64,000 nt of DNA, from NCBI GenBank assembly GCA_965205225.1, contig CBDBFZ010000003.1, positions 2,046,001-2,110,000 of the forward strand, read 5' to 3'. The position numbers and the translations under genes are program-made. Positions 25,613 to 33,858 of this stretch are shown piece by piece. The first letter of the stretch is position 1. Each line of letters opens with the position of its first letter. The notes under the pieces were generated by a model, which saw only the letters and a list, made by a program, of their open reading frames with translations, was not told where the DNA came from and ran no database searches. Source of the stretch: Litorimonas sp965205225 (GTDB taxonomy: Bacteria; Pseudomonadota; Alphaproteobacteria; Caulobacterales; Maricaulaceae).

Positions 25613-26671
25613 GTGAAACGTGACGCTTTGAAACTGAGCCTATTTACCGGGAGCCTGCTGGTCGGCCTGTCTCTGATTGGCGGGGTTGGACCGTCAGTTA
25701 CGACCGCCGTCGCACAGAGCTCAGACCCCTACATCAGTGCGATTGATGACCGGCCAGCTGCGCGCCTGCGCCGTAGCCGCGAACGCGAAGAGGTGATCCG
25801 CCCTGTCATTGCTCTACCCCGTCCAGAGGGCGCACCGGAAATGGTCCTGATTCAGCCCGGAAGCTTTCTTATGGGTAGCCCGATCCACCAGAAACAGCGT
25901 GACCGCAATGAAGGTCCGCAAGTCCGCGTCAATATCGACTACGCCTTTGAAATTAGCCGGTATGAAGTCACGTTTGATGAGTGGAATGCCTGTGTGAATG
26001 GCGGCGGCTGTAAAGGTTACCGGCCCGGCGACAATGGTTGGGGCCGGGGCAAGCGCCCGGTCACCAATATCAGTTACAATGACGCGCAGAGCTATATTAA
26101 ATGGCTCAATGCGAAGACAGGCCTGACCTACCGCCTGCCGTCGGAGGCCGAATGGGAATATGTTGCGCGCGCTGGGCAACCCTTTCCCTTCTCGACGCAG
26201 GCCGGTCAGTCGATCAGCCCCCGCGTCGCCAACTTTAATGGTGAATTCCCCTATGGTCCGAATGGGCAAAAGGGTGAGTATCTGCGCAAGACGGTTCCGG
26301 TCGGCAGCTATATCGCCAATAGTTTCGGTGTTTACGACATTCACGGCAATGTCTATGAATTCGTCAGCGATTGTTATGTGGCGGGTCATGCGGGTAACCC
26401 GGGCGATGGGTCTCCTCGCCGCGATGGTAATTGTGACGCCCGCATCATTCGTGGCGGATCATGGGTGACGCATGGCTATCAGATGCGCGCGGCCAAGCGG
26501 CTGCGCTACACGATGGACCACCGCTATGATGATTTCGGGTTTAGATTGGCCAGAACGTTTGGACCACCCCCCCGAGCAAACGATTCGTTCAGGTTGGATA
26601 GGCCTTTGCAGCTCAACAATCCACCGCCGCCAAACCGTTCTAGCATGGGGCCGCCACCGATCCGAAGGTAA
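25613..26671 (+). CDS. Formylglycine-generating enzyme (SUMF1/FGE-sulfatase) family protein, exported
   Basis: A ~352-residue exported protein. A TTG at 25601 is in frame, but GGAG at 25603-25606 lies 6 bp before the GTG at 25613, which I take as the start. An N-terminal hydrophobic leader ends near VTTAVAQSS. The FGE-sulfatase fold follows: MVLIQPGSFLMGS, EGPQVRVNI, ISRYEVTFDEW, PVTNISYNDAQSYIKWL, YRLPSEAEWEYVAR, YDIHGNVYEFVSDCY and RIIRGGSWV, ending DFGFRLAR, all hallmark blocks. Whether it makes formylglycine is unclear, since most bacterial exported members have other roles such as ergothioneine-type or regulatory functions, and no sulfatase is nearby. A Pro/Asn-rich tail ends the protein. 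Confidence 0.9.
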   Translation: MKRDALKLSLFTGSLLVGLSLIGGVGPSVTTAVAQSSDPYISAIDDRPAARLRRSREREEVIRPVIALPRPEGAPEMVLIQPGSFLMGSPIHQKQRDRNEGPQVRVNIDYAFEISRYEVTFDEWNACVNGGGCKGYRPGDNGWGRGKRPVTNISYNDAQSYIKWLNAKTGLTYRLPSEAEWEYVARAGQPFPFSTQAGQSISPRVANFNGEFPYGPNGQKGEYLRKTVPVGSYIANSFGVYDIHGNVYEFVSDCYVAGHAGNPGDGSPRRDGNCDARIIRGGSWVTHGYQMRAAKRLRYTMDHRYDDFGFRLARTFGPPPRANDSFRLDRPLQLNNPPPPNRSSMGPPPIRR

Positions 26672-26710
26672 GGTCTCATCATAGAAAGGATAGAGCGCCC
26701 CTTTTGGTGC

Positions 26711-26772
26711 GCTTCAGTCAGAACAATCAAATGACTCTACCAGAAAATAGTAGGAAGTGGGGGTGCGGGTCA
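26711..26772 (+). mobile_element. Solo right end of an IS3-type element
   Basis: The stretch CAGAACAATCAAATGACTCT, then TACCAGAA...GGGGGTGCGGGTCA, is nearly the same as the right end of the IS3 element at 59690-59745. No transposase reading frame accompanies it, so it is a remnant. Confidence 0.65.
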
Positions 26773-26890
26773 GTACCATTCTAAAGTTTCGATATGAACT
26801 GTCAGAGGGCACTAAGGAGAATGTCGATGAAAAGTCGGTTGCTTCAACTTTTCATAAATTGAAGAACCGCGGGTGCCCCGCTTAAAAAGG

Positions 26891-27202
26891 GGCCAAACAT
26901 CCCAAAGCCTGGTCCGCTCCAAAGGCGGGTTCACAACGACACTCCACGCTGTAAGCGAAGGTTTGGGCCTGCCGTTACCTCATACCCAGCCCAGGACAGG
27001 AACATGATATAAAACAGGCCCATAGCTTGGTTGAAAACCTGTCACCACGGCATGTCTTAGCCGACAAAGTGTATGATGCTGATAGGTTGATCGAAACGAT
27101 CCAAAACACTGGAGCCAAAGTCTGTATCCCGCCTAAACGCAACCGGATAACTCAGCGCGATTATGACAAAGACCTCTATAAGGAGCGCAATCAGGTCGAG
27201 TG
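26891..27202 (+). mobile_element. IS5-family orfB fragment, repeat unit 1 (3' of ybaB)
   Basis: About 312 bp nearly identical to 29339-29651, encoding the middle of an IS427-type OrfB (GLTTKLHAVSEG-like, HVLTDKAYDADRLIETIQ, IPPKRNRI) in the same orientation. It stops exactly where the ybaB stop codon begins. Several mismatches are stop-forming. It replaces the region where recR is often found after ybaB. Confidence 0.8.
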
Positions 27203-27529
27203 TTAGAATGGTATCTTCATGCCAGGCGGGAGCGAGAAACCGCCCATAGCCGATTTCATAGTCTCTGCCGCCGCCTGGTCCAGCTTGACCTTGGAGTCCT
27301 GATAGGCCGCAATAATCAGGTCTTCGAGCATCTCCTTATCTTCAGCACCACTCAACAAGGACGGGTCCAAATTGAGCGCTTTCATGTTACCGCCGCCGAC
27401 CAGGGTAATTGTCACAAGCCCGCCGCCAGAGCGGCCCGTAGCTTCCGTATCGGCGACCTGTGCTTGCGCGGCTTCCATCTTGGCCTGCATGTCCTTGGCT
27501 TGTTTCATCAGGTCCATCAGGTCTTTCAT
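27203..27529 (-). CDS. ybaB: YbaB/EbfC family nucleoid-associated protein
   Basis: A 108-residue DNA-binding protein of the YbaB/EbfC family, which forms dimers and coats DNA; conserved next to dnaX in most bacteria. It reads MKDLMDLMKQAKDMQAKM, then the family core GGGLVTITLVGGGNMKALNLDPSLL and EDLIIAAYQDSKVKLDQ. It overlaps the dnaX stop by 4 bp (ATGA), so it is translationally coupled. recR, the usual next gene, is absent because an IS fragment starts directly at the stop codon; the final residues GMKIPF look normal for the family, so the protein is probably intact. Confidence 0.95.
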   Translation of the reverse strand: MKDLMDLMKQAKDMQAKMEAAQAQVADTEATGRSGGGLVTITLVGGGNMKALNLDPSLLSGAEDKEMLEDLIIAAYQDSKVKLDQAAAETMKSAMGGFSLPPGMKIPF

Positions 27530-29250
27530 GATTCATCTCCGGATTTGAAATCTGCCGTGATTACATTGGGAGCTCGCTCCGTGATCTCAAGCAGTCTGGC
27601 ATTTTTCAGCAGCGGGTGATCAAAGGCTGGATGCGCGCGGTCTTTTGCCGCCTGCTCCGCTTTTGCAGAGCGGCGCTGACTCGCCAGCGGAGGATCTCCG
27701 GCCCGTTCGACGGGGCTGACCAGCCAAGGTTTGCCCGTAAGTTCCTGGAGCGACCGAACCATCCGCCCAACGATAGCATTGTGACGCGGCTCGGTGATAT
27801 GCACTTCTACTGCGCCGTCGGCGAAGCTGACGACGCTGACATAGCGTTCCAGATCTGAGCGTAGTCGCAAATCATCAACCTGTTCGACATAGTCCGCAAA
27901 ACTCTCAAGCTGCAGTGTCGGCGCAGCAGGCGTGATAGGTTTGGGCGCGGTTATAGTTGCGGCGGAGGGGCCCGTCTGGCTAACGGTGCGGCTCGGCGGA
28001 GGTGTCGAGGATGTAGACGCTTTCGGCGTCTCAGGAGTGAGTTGCGGTAGTCCCTCACTGCCTTCGCTCTGCATTTTCTGCGCTTCCCGGATAATCTGAG
28101 CTGCCAGCTCAGGCGACGGCATCTGCCCGGCCAAGGCGAGTTTGAGCAATGCCATTTCAGCAGCCGCAAGCGGCACAGGTGCCTGCCGCACCTCGCCATG
28201 CGCGGTCATCAGAATCTGCCAGGCTCGCGTCAACTGGCCCGCCGAAAATTGCTCTCCCAGACTGCGCAACCGCTCGATCTGATCCGGTGCGAAATCGAAC
28301 GCGGCATCTTCGCCCAATGTCTGAGCTCGCGAGACTTCGTGGCAAATGTCCAGCAGATCGCCCATCACCACGTCCGGGGCCGCACCGTCATCATATTGCG
28401 CGCGCATGGCCGTCAGTGACGCTTTGGCATCGCCGCTCATCGCCTGTTCGAACAGGTCGATCAGCCGGACCCGGTCGGCCAGTCCCAGCATGGTCCGAAC
28501 CTGTTCTCTTGTGACTTCGTCGCCTGAAAGGCCGCTCTGAACGATGGCCTGATCCAGCAACGACAAGCCATCACGAACGGAGCCTTCGGCAGCGCGCGCG
28601 ATCAGGGCAAACCCGTCATTCGACATGACGATCTCTTCTTTCGCTGCGATCGCTTTCAGATGGTCTGAGAGGATATCCGCTTCGACGCGTCTCAAATCAA
28701 ATCTCTGACAGCGTGACAGCACCGTGATCGGCACTTTGCGAATTTCAGTCGTCGCGAAAATGAATTTGGCGTGGTCCGGGGGTTCTTCCAGCGTCTTGAG
28801 CAGCGCGTTGAACGCGCCCACACTGAGCATGTGGACCTCATCAATAATGTACACCTTATAGCGCGCGTCAGCAGGGGCGTAGCGAACACCGTCCAGCAGT
28901 TCGCGCATATTTTCAACGCCGGTGCGCGATGCCGCGTCCATTTCCAGCACGTCCATATGAGTGGATGACATGATCGCCTCACAATGGCGGCCCGGCGTTC
29001 CCAGATCGACGGATGGATGATCGACGCTGTCAGTTTCATAGTTGAGCGCACGGGCAAGCAGACGCGCTGTCGTGGTCTTGCCGATCCCGCGCACGCCCGT
29101 CAGCATGAAGGCATGGGCGATGCGGCCCGTCTTAAAGGCGTTGCTCAGCGTTGTTACCATCGCGTCCTGCCCGATCATGTCCTCGAATGTGGACGGGCGG
29201 TATTTACGCGCAAGAACCTGATAGGTCTGGTTGCTGGAACTGTCGGCCAT
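27526..29250 (-). CDS. dnaX: DNA polymerase III subunit gamma/tau
   Basis: Clamp-loader ATPase of 574 residues. Visible motifs: LARKYRPSTFEDMIGQ, Walker A GVRGIGKTTTARLLARALN, DEVHMLSVGAFNALLKTLEE (Walker B, DExx), sensor-1 FIFATTEIRKVP, and the SRC arginine finger in LSRCQRFDLRR. The zinc-finger module normally between Walker A and DAASRTGV has only one Cys (GRHCEAIMSS) instead of four, a pattern I associate with Caulobacterales-type DnaX but cannot verify here. Domain III follows to about residue 365, then a Pro/Thr-rich linker (380-435) and a tau-like C-terminal domain (435-560). It is preceded by the SRP RNA gene on the same strand and followed by ybaB, the standard alphaproteobacterial order. 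Confidence 0.96.
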   Translation of the reverse strand: MADSSSNQTYQVLARKYRPSTFEDMIGQDAMVTTLSNAFKTGRIAHAFMLTGVRGIGKTTTARLLARALNYETDSVDHPSVDLGTPGRHCEAIMSSTHMDVLEMDAASRTGVENMRELLDGVRYAPADARYKVYIIDEVHMLSVGAFNALLKTLEEPPDHAKFIFATTEIRKVPITVLSRCQRFDLRRVEADILSDHLKAIAAKEEIVMSNDGFALIARAAEGSVRDGLSLLDQAIVQSGLSGDEVTREQVRTMLGLADRVRLIDLFEQAMSGDAKASLTAMRAQYDDGAAPDVVMGDLLDICHEVSRAQTLGEDAAFDFAPDQIERLRSLGEQFSAGQLTRAWQILMTAHGEVRQAPVPLAAAEMALLKLALAGQMPSPELAAQIIREAQKMQSEGSEGLPQLTPETPKASTSSTPPPSRTVSQTGPSAATITAPKPITPAAPTLQLESFADYVEQVDDLRLRSDLERYVSVVSFADGAVEVHITEPRHNAIVGRMVRSLQELTGKPWLVSPVERAGDPPLASQRRSAKAEQAAKDRAHPAFDHPLLKNARLLEITERAPNVITADFKSGDES

Positions 29251-29338
29251 GGCCTCAACCTATATGCAGACCAGCCATGCTTGCAAAGCAGGCGTTGATA
29301 GTTGCACACAAGCGAAAACCATCGCACAGATGGAATAT

Positions 29339-29764
29339 GGCCAAACATCCCAAAGTCTGGTCCGCTCCCGTGGTGGGTTCACAACGAAACTCCACGCCGT
29401 AAGCGAAGGCTTGGGCCTGCCGTTACGCCTTATACCCAGCCCAGGACAGGAACATGATATAAAACAAGCCCATAGCTTGGTTGAAAACCTGTCACCACGG
29501 CATGTCTTAACCGACAAAGCGTATGATGCTGATAGGTTGATCGAAACGATCCAAAACACCGGAGCCAAAGTCTGTATCCCGCCTAAACGCAACCGGATAA
29601 CCCAGCGCGATTATGACAAAGACCTCTATAAGGAGCGCAATCAGGTCGAGTGCATGTTCGGAAAACTTAAAGAGTTCAGGCGTGTCGCCACCCGATATGA
29701 TAAACTCATCACAGGCTTCATGGGCTTCGTCAAACACACCGCCATTTACCTCTGGATCAAATAG
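29339..29764 (+). mobile_element. IS5-family orfB fragment, repeat unit 2 (5' of dnaX)
   Basis: Plus-strand OrfB C-terminal two thirds: RSRGGFTTKLHAVSEGLGLP, HVLTDKAYDADRLIE, the ERNQVECMFGKLKEFRRVA DDE-end motif (with the catalytic Glu) and a normal end FMGFVKHTAIYLWIK. The N-terminal half (OrfA) is missing. The first ~312 bp repeat 26891-27202 in the same orientation, so dnaX-ybaB lies between direct repeats. It separates dnaX from its SRP RNA neighbour. Confidence 0.85.
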
Positions 29765-29810
29765 GTAATGTGTGACCACAGCTTAAGGGTTCGACGAGGT
29801 AGCGACGGGC

Positions 29811-29993
29811 ATGGGCCGGACTTTCTTCACGCCGATGCACTCCGATATGATTCGCGAAGCTTTCGTGAGCAAGGCGGAGTCCTTGCGTATATCGGGTATT
29901 CGCAACGCGATCCTGAGACCCGTTCTGCGCGAAGGATTGCTGACGTCGGAAGGTGAGCGCTGGAAGCATAACCGCACGGGGAATAGGGGATAA
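29811..29993 (+). pseudogene. Cytochrome P450 fragment
   Basis: A 60-codon frame with a recognisable P450 N-terminal block: SDMIREAFVSKAES, then RNAILRPVLREGLLTSEGER and WKHNR, the helix B'-C region in which the W-x3-R pair contacts the heme propionate. The frame ends soon after, and no heme-binding Cys loop is found downstream. It lies between the IS fragment and the SRP RNA on the opposite strand, clearly a stray remnant. Confidence 0.55.
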
Positions 29994-30053
29994 AACACCT
30001 ATCAGCAGACTGAAACTGGATCGGAACAACCTATTGAGGCACTACAGTTAGTC

Positions 30054-30084
30054 GTAATTTTATGTCCTCCGGACATAAAATTAC
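30054..30084. terminator. Perfect 14-bp hairpin with 3-nt loop, possible terminator 3' of the SRP RNA
   Basis: GTAATTTTATGTCC pairs perfectly with GGACATAAAATTAC across a TCC loop. It lies 29 bp beyond the 3' end of the minus-strand SRP RNA. It has no long U tract, so termination is plausible but not certain; the symmetrical AT-rich stem could also be an IS-related palindrome. Confidence 0.4.
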
Positions 30085-30113
30085 CCGCCAGAGGCAGGTA
30101 GAGCGACAAGAGT

Positions 30114-30208
30114 GGAAGACCGGGATCCGACCCGCGAGCGAATCGTTACGGCTGCTTCGTTCCCGACCTGACCGGGTTGGCGACAGCCCGCGTCCGGGCC
30201 GATCTTCC
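30114..30208 (-). ncRNA. ffs: Signal recognition particle RNA (4.5S, small bacterial type)
   Basis: The minus strand contains the SRP domain IV signature GTCAGGTCGGGAACGAAGCAGC with the GGAA tetraloop and the asymmetric internal loop expected for Ffh binding. The termini pair: GGAAGA-TCGG at the 5' end with CCGG-TCTTCC at the 3' end, giving a ~95-nt hairpin, the standard small-SRP length. The loop-closing pair is G-C rather than the more common C-G (GTC-GGGAAC versus GTCCGGAAGG), a compensated change. ffs upstream of dnaX on the same strand is the classic alphaproteobacterial arrangement, here separated from dnaX by an IS fragment. Confidence 0.93.
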
Positions 30209-30334
30209 GAGATTGTGTATGGCAAGCCCATCCAAGACTGACAAGCCGGACCGCGCACAAAAAAGCCTGCTGTGCATCAACGCAGCGGACCAAGACGGGT
30301 ATTTTTTGAGAGTCTTTTCAATCATATGTCCGGT

Positions 30335-30827
30335 GATCCGGATTTTGAGTATGGCCTCATTGACGGACCGATTATCCGCACGTGGGCACAGGCGGCGATT
30401 AAAGCTGGGTTAGTGTCGGTCAATGGGCGACCGCGAGCAATTGCACACCTCATTGCAGGATCATCCAGACGTGATGTCGATGGAAGAGCAGGATGCGCGT
30501 GAGCTGACGGCGGGCATGTTTGATCCCGCGCCGAACTTGCTGGTCTGCGATGCCTCTTTCATTTCAATTACCAAGGTTCTCGGTATGGCGCTGGTCCTGA
30601 CGCAGGAGACAGTTTTGCTGATCAAACCGCAATTTTAGGTTGGGCGGGAGAATATCGACAAGGGTGGGATTGTACGCGGCGGCGCGGACGCGGCGCTGGA
30701 GGCTGTGACGATCTGGCTTCGTGAGCAGGGGTGGGGCACACTCAAGATGATCGACAGTCCGATCGAAGGCGGCAGCGGAAACCGGGAATTCCTGCTGCAT
30801 GCCAAGCGTCAAGGCGATTTATTCTGA
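30335..30827 (+). pseudogene. Decayed TlyA-family rRNA methyltransferase (hemolysin A-like)
   Basis: Two blocks match TlyA, the S4-domain 2'-O-methyltransferase of 16S/23S rRNA. The first, in the frame from 30272, reads TWAQAAIKAGLVSVNGRP, the S4 domain. The second, in another frame, reads NLLVCDASFISITKVLGMAL and TVLLIKPQF, then a TAG in place of Glu, then VGRENIDKGGIVRGG and GGSGNREFLLHAKR to the TGA at 30827. The SAM-binding middle is missing, a frameshift separates the blocks, and an in-frame TAG interrupts the catalytic core at about 30636. TlyA normally follows dxs; no dxs is present. Confidence 0.8.
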
Positions 30828-30988
30828 ATTCGCGTCAGGATCATCAGCGCAATCGTGGCGACGGCAATCACTAGGCTGGCTATGTCCAGAATTCCGTTAG
30901 CGGTCCAGCGCCGGATCACCAGAAAGATCAGGACTATTGCCAGCACGGGTAGAGCCCAAGTTATAACGCGCATCATAGGGTCGGGCAT
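30809..30988 (-). CDS. Small two-helix membrane protein
   Basis: A 59-residue frame starting MPDPMMRVITWALPVLA, with two hydrophobic helices (about residues 8-26 and 34-52), separated by IRRWTANGILD, and a basic tail TRIQNKSP. It overlaps the 3' end of the tlyA relic by 19 bp on the opposite strand. No Shine-Dalgarno is obvious, and no family is recognised. Its smooth two-helix pattern and clean stop argue for a real gene, but it could be by-product coding. Confidence 0.4.
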   Translation of the reverse strand: MPDPMMRVITWALPVLAIVLIFLVIRRWTANGILDIASLVIAVATIALMILTRIQNKSP

Positions 30989-31102
30989 AATGCAAAGCGT
31001 GATATTCTCGAACCGCTAAGTCCATAACAACCGTCACTGTCGCTTGAAGCGACGTGGCTCTGGCGTTAAGGCGCGCGCGACCTCCTTTCAGGACTATTTC
31101 AG

Positions 31103-32917
31103 ATGCACGACTTCCGTAGCCATACTTGCAACGATCTGCGCGCCGATCATGTGGGCGAAACCGCCCGCCTGTCGGGCTGGGTTCACCGTAAGCGCGAACA
31201 TGCCAATGTGCTCTTCATCGACCTGCGTGATCATTACGGCCTGACTCAGGTCGTGGTCTATCCGAATGTCGATTTCTACGAAGCGGCCAAACGCGTTCCG
31301 GCGGAGTCCGTCATCACGGTGACAGGCGAAGTTTTGGTGCGTGACGCCGAGGTGAAGAATGCCGAGATCGCGACAGGCGATATTGAGCTTCGCGGGGCCG
31401 AGTTAGTGATTGAGAGCCAGGCTGATTCGCTGCCACTGCCTATCTTTGGTGAGCCGGACTATCCCGAAGATATCCGCCTCACGCACCGCTATCTGGATCT
31501 GCGCCGCGAGACGCTGCACAGGAACATCCTGTTGCGCGGGCAAATTATCAATTCGCTGCGCAGCCGCATGATCGATCAGGGCTTCACCGAGTTCCAAACG
31601 CCGATCCTGACGGCCAGCTCGCCGGAAGGCGCGCGTGACTTCCTCGTGCCGAGCCGCCTCAACCCGGGCAAGTTCTACGCGCTTCCGCAAGCCCCACAGC
31701 AGTTCAAACAGCTGATTATGGTGGCGGGATTTGACCGCTATTTTCAGATTGCACCCTGTTTCCGCGACGAAGATGCGCGCGCGGACCGCTCGCCGGGTGA
31801 GTTCTACCAGCTTGATATTGAGATGAGCTTCGTCACGCAGGAAGATGTCTTCAATGTGATTGAGCCTGTCATGGCGGGCATATTCGAGGAATTCGCCGAT
31901 GGTCGCACGGTTGAAACGCCGTTCCCGCGCATTCCCTACCGCGAGGCGATGGCCAAATATGGCTCTGATAAGCCGGACCTGCGCAATCCGATCCTGCTTA
32001 AGGATGTATCGGATTTCTTCACGGACGAGTTCAAAACAGGTTTCGGAATTTTCTCCAAAATCACCAAAGGCGGCGGCAAGGTCATCGCCATTCCTGCCCC
32101 CGGCGCGACGGATAGCCAGTCCCGCAAGTTCTTCGACGAGATGGACAAATGGGCGAAGAAGGAAATGCAGGCTCCGGGCCTCGGCTATGCCCGCCTGCGT
32201 GAAGAAGATGGCACGGTCGTGTCGCAGGATCCCGCACTCAAGAATTTCACCCCGGACCACCTCAAAGTCCTGCTTGCCGAAATGGGTCTGGGCGCGGGCG
32301 ACGGCGTCTTCTTCTCTGCAGGCAAAAAGTCCGATGCGTACAAGCTGGCCGGGGCGGCCCGTGACCGGGTTGGCACCAATCTCGGCCTGATCGAAGACGG
32401 TATCTTCAAATTCTGCTGGATCGTCGATTTCCCCATGTATGAATGGGACGAGGACAATAAGAAGGTCGAATTCTCCCATAACCCGTTTTCCATGCCGCAG
32501 GGCGGGATGGCGGCGCTTGAAGCGGCGGACACGACCGACAAACAGCTCGATCTATTGGCCTATCAATATGACATCGTCTGTAACGGCGTAGAACTGTCAT
32601 CAGGCGCGATTCGGAACCACAAACCGGACGTCATGTACAAAGCGTTCGAACTGGCAGGTTATGACAGATCCGTGGTTGACACGGAATTTGTCGGCATGAT
32701 CAATGCGTTCAAATATGGCGCACCGCCGCACGGAGGAATTGCTCCTGGTGTCGACCGGATCGTCATGCTGCTGACAGGGACCAACACGATCCGCGACGTG
32801 ATCCTGTTTCCAATGAATGGTCAGGCGCAGGATCTGATGATGAACGCCCCGGCGGAAGTCGATGCGGCTCAACTTAAGGAACTGCACCTGAAACTCGTGC
32901 CGGTTGAGAAAGATTAA
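31103..32917 (+). CDS. aspS: Aspartyl-tRNA synthetase
   Basis: Class II aminoacyl-tRNA synthetase of 604 residues, the usual bacterial length, in the cytosol. N-terminal OB-fold anticodon-binding domain (residues 1-115) with LSGWVHRKREHANVLFIDLR, then the catalytic domain: TPILTASSPEGARDF, FYALPQAPQQFKQLIMVAGF, motif 2 CFRDEDARADRSPGEFYQLD and motif 3 near GIAPGVDRIVMLLTG; the GAD insertion lies between about 280 and 420. A His follows the RKRE run of the anticodon domain, as seen in non-discriminating enzymes that also charge tRNA-Asn, but discrimination cannot be decided here. It stands alone with no clear operon partner. Confidence 0.96.
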   Translation: MHDFRSHTCNDLRADHVGETARLSGWVHRKREHANVLFIDLRDHYGLTQVVVYPNVDFYEAAKRVPAESVITVTGEVLVRDAEVKNAEIATGDIELRGAELVIESQADSLPLPIFGEPDYPEDIRLTHRYLDLRRETLHRNILLRGQIINSLRSRMIDQGFTEFQTPILTASSPEGARDFLVPSRLNPGKFYALPQAPQQFKQLIMVAGFDRYFQIAPCFRDEDARADRSPGEFYQLDIEMSFVTQEDVFNVIEPVMAGIFEEFADGRTVETPFPRIPYREAMAKYGSDKPDLRNPILLKDVSDFFTDEFKTGFGIFSKITKGGGKVIAIPAPGATDSQSRKFFDEMDKWAKKEMQAPGLGYARLREEDGTVVSQDPALKNFTPDHLKVLLAEMGLGAGDGVFFSAGKKSDAYKLAGAARDRVGTNLGLIEDGIFKFCWIVDFPMYEWDEDNKKVEFSHNPFSMPQGGMAALEAADTTDKQLDLLAYQYDIVCNGVELSSGAIRNHKPDVMYKAFELAGYDRSVVDTEFVGMINAFKYGAPPHGGIAPGVDRIVMLLTGTNTIRDVILFPMNGQAQDLMMNAPAEVDAAQLKELHLKLVPVEKD

Positions 32918-33171
32918 CCAAGGTCTAAGCGCCAACTCTTGTGATTCCAATCTCCAAACTGCGTATCGCCGCTTGACGCCGCTTTTCAGAGTAGCACTCT
33001 GTGAAGATGTTTTATCGTTTTTTGTCGTTATGGCGTTATCAACTTAAACTGATACAGCCAAGTTTTGGATAAGGTGGTAGCCTCATGCAGCGATCAATTG
33101 TCGCCATTCAACGAGAGCGGCATCTCGCAGCGACTTGAAGCGTGTTCGACTTTCAAGATGTCTTTTCTCAG

Positions 33172-33812
33172 TCATCGCGTCTATAACGCACCGGCCATCA
33201 TAGCCCTTATCCGCCAAGACATGATCTGCCTTAAACCCTGCCAATAAGGCGGCGGCTTGCGTCATCTCGTTACGCTGCCCGCCCTTGCTATCAGGCGCAG
33301 AGGTCAACCCAATGCATCTGTCAGGGCATCTGTCAGCCCCTATATGTTTGTCGTCAGGTCACCCTTGGAACGTCCCCCCATGGAACGCCCCAATGCATGG
33401 GCATCAGGCCCCCTTTTTATGCCGCGCCCCGACCACTTGGGCAGGCGCCCGCACAATTGTGGCATCCATCATCAGCCACTCTTGATCAGCATAGGTGCGC
33501 AAGGCCTTAAAGATATCTTCTAAAACCCCGGCCTCAACCCAGAGATAATAACGCCGTTTGACCCGGTCGAAACGCCCGAACCGTTCGGGTCAATTGCGCC
33601 AACGCCCGCCCGAACGGGCCATCCACAACAAAGCATCAATGAAAAGCCTGTTATGGGCGTTGCGACCCGGTTTCCCTGTGCTCCCATAAGGCCAATAAGA
33701 CTTTAAACGGGTCCATTGTTCATCCGTAAGTTCCTGATAACCAGACATATGGGCGCTCCTGACAAAAAGGTAGGAACATTGTAGAAATAAAAATCAATTC
33801 TTCACTACCACC
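33172..33812 (-). mobile_element. IS427-type insertion sequence, copy 2, degenerate and 3'-truncated
   Basis: About 640 bp at lower identity to the other copies. It keeps the orfA end (MSGYQELTDEQW on the minus strand near 33748) and the middle of orfB (VLADKGYDGRCVIDA), but many mismatches break both frames, and the orfB 3' third with the right terminal repeat is replaced from about 33172 by unrelated sequence. It has one extra 15-bp junction unit. Confidence 0.8.
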
Positions 33813-33858
33813 CAGGTCCCGGATTGTCTTCGGCGTCTGGGATGACAAGATAGTCGGA

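Noticed and set aside
29280..29310. Minus-strand CGCCTGCTTTGCAAGC, identical to a tRNA-Ala (TGC) anticodon arm
   Set aside because: No acceptor, D or T arms can be folded around it; only ~17 nt match, so at most a tiny tRNA fragment at the IS boundary.
31403..32479. 358-codon minus-strand frame opposite aspS
   Set aside because: aspS has all class II synthetase motifs; the antisense frame is a shadow.
33065..33171. Possible gene next to IS427 copy 2
   Set aside because: Only short frames with no recognisable motif; it looks like a recombination scar at the lost right end of the IS.
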